Positions 5,534 through 5,833 of a stretch of 5,833 bases of DNA are shown in pieces. Numbering within the stretch: position 1 is the stretch's first letter; every line of letters starts with the position of its first letter. The position numbers were made by a program, and so were the translations under genes. Source of the stretch: an uncultured Eubacteriales bacterium (GTDB taxonomy: Bacteria > Bacillota > Clostridia > Christensenellales > Aristaeellaceae). The notes beneath the pieces are model-generated. The model had not been told where the DNA came from. It worked only from the letters and a program-made list of their open reading frames with translations, and searched no databases. The stretch covers positions 1 through 5,833 of the forward strand of contig CADBNX010000407.1 in NCBI GenBank assembly GCA_902796115.1. Direction: 5' to 3'.

Positions 5534-5833
5534 ATGAAAAAACTGCTGTCCCTGCTTCTGGCGCTTGTGATGCTGTGCGGCATGGCATCCGTTTCCCTGG
5601 CTGATTCAGAGCCGGTCGAACTCACCGTATACTGCGCACTGGATTCCAACAAGGGCATCGACGCCGACAACCTGTGGTGGTGGCGCTATGCCGAATACCG
5701 TCTGGCCCAGGAAGGATACAATGTGAAGCTGAACGTGACCGGCGGCAACGGCGAGGAAGCCAGCCAGGGCCGGGCACTGCGCCTGGGTACCGGCAACCTG
5801 CCGGACGTGATGTGGGGCTTTACCCTGAGCGGA
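5534..5833 (+). CDS. Extracellular sugar-binding protein of the ABC transporter, N-terminal 100 residues (3' end beyond window)
   Basis: The frame is open from the ATG at 5534 to the window edge. A near-perfect Shine-Dalgarno, AAAAGGAGG (5517-5525), lies eight bases upstream, much stronger than a typical site and fitting high expression. Residues 1-23 form a signal peptide: MKK, a Leu-rich core, and SLA before Asp24 as a likely signal peptidase I site. The mature start DSEPVELTVYCALDSNKG is the first beta-strand of a family 1 solute-binding protein, and GTGNLPDVMWGF (85-96) is the usual PDV/PDI strand-turn of the first lobe. Three consecutive Trp (48-50) stand before the first helix. Cys15 is in the signal core but is preceded by Met-Leu, not a normal lipobox, so lipid anchoring is doubtful. 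It follows the two permeases after 65 bases and should be their substrate-capture subunit. A full protein of this LplA-like class would have roughly 500 residues. Confidence 0.92.
   Translation, partial: MKKLLSLLLALVMLCGMASVSLADSEPVELTVYCALDSNKGIDADNLWWWRYAEYRLAQEGYNVKLNVTGGNGEEASQGRALRLGTGNLPDVMWGFTLSG

Noticed and set aside
4533..5588. Minus-strand open frame of 351 codons opposite the second permease
   Set aside because: It has the same antisense composition and also runs across the intergenic gap and the binding-protein start; not credible as a gene.

Overview
The window looks like a carbohydrate-utilisation locus from a moderately G+C-rich, Gram-positive-type anaerobe, most likely a gut or rumen member of the Clostridia. 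The reasons are strong purine-rich ribosome binding sites (GGAGG, AGGGGGTGA, AAAAGGAGG), sigma-A-type promoters, and a CUT1-type sugar ABC transporter of the LplB/YtcP class with no ATPase gene beside it. The taxonomic reading is inference; no rRNA or other marker is present.

Layout: (1) Positions 1-962, minus strand, hold the N-terminal 320 residues of an uncharacterised helical protein that runs off the left edge. It has three spaced PET-G repeats suggesting an alpha/alpha-toroid fold, and its own TTGACA-17-GATACT promoter. (2) Diverging from it, 1124-2452 on the plus strand encodes a cytoplasmic protein with a glycoside-hydrolase-like barrel and a C-terminal beta-sandwich, resembling the DUF4832 group. 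(3) This gene converges on an AraC-family regulator at 2580-3365 (minus), which is followed by an intrinsic terminator. (4) A compact divergent regulatory region (3366-3577) carries one strong promoter for the regulator and one for the transporter. (5) Downstream on the plus strand are two ABC permeases (3578-4513 and 4530-5468) and the first 100 residues of an extracellular solute-binding protein (5534 to the right edge).

Working model (inference): the binding protein captures an oligosaccharide, the two permeases import it using an ATPase encoded elsewhere, the AraC-type regulator senses a ligand through its cupin-like domain and controls the divergent transporter operon, and the two cytoplasmic proteins at the left process the imported sugar. 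The substrate cannot be read from the sequence. I see no mobile element, CRISPR array, tRNA or rRNA. The parts with no assigned function are the toroid-like protein and its pairing with the DUF4832-like protein.
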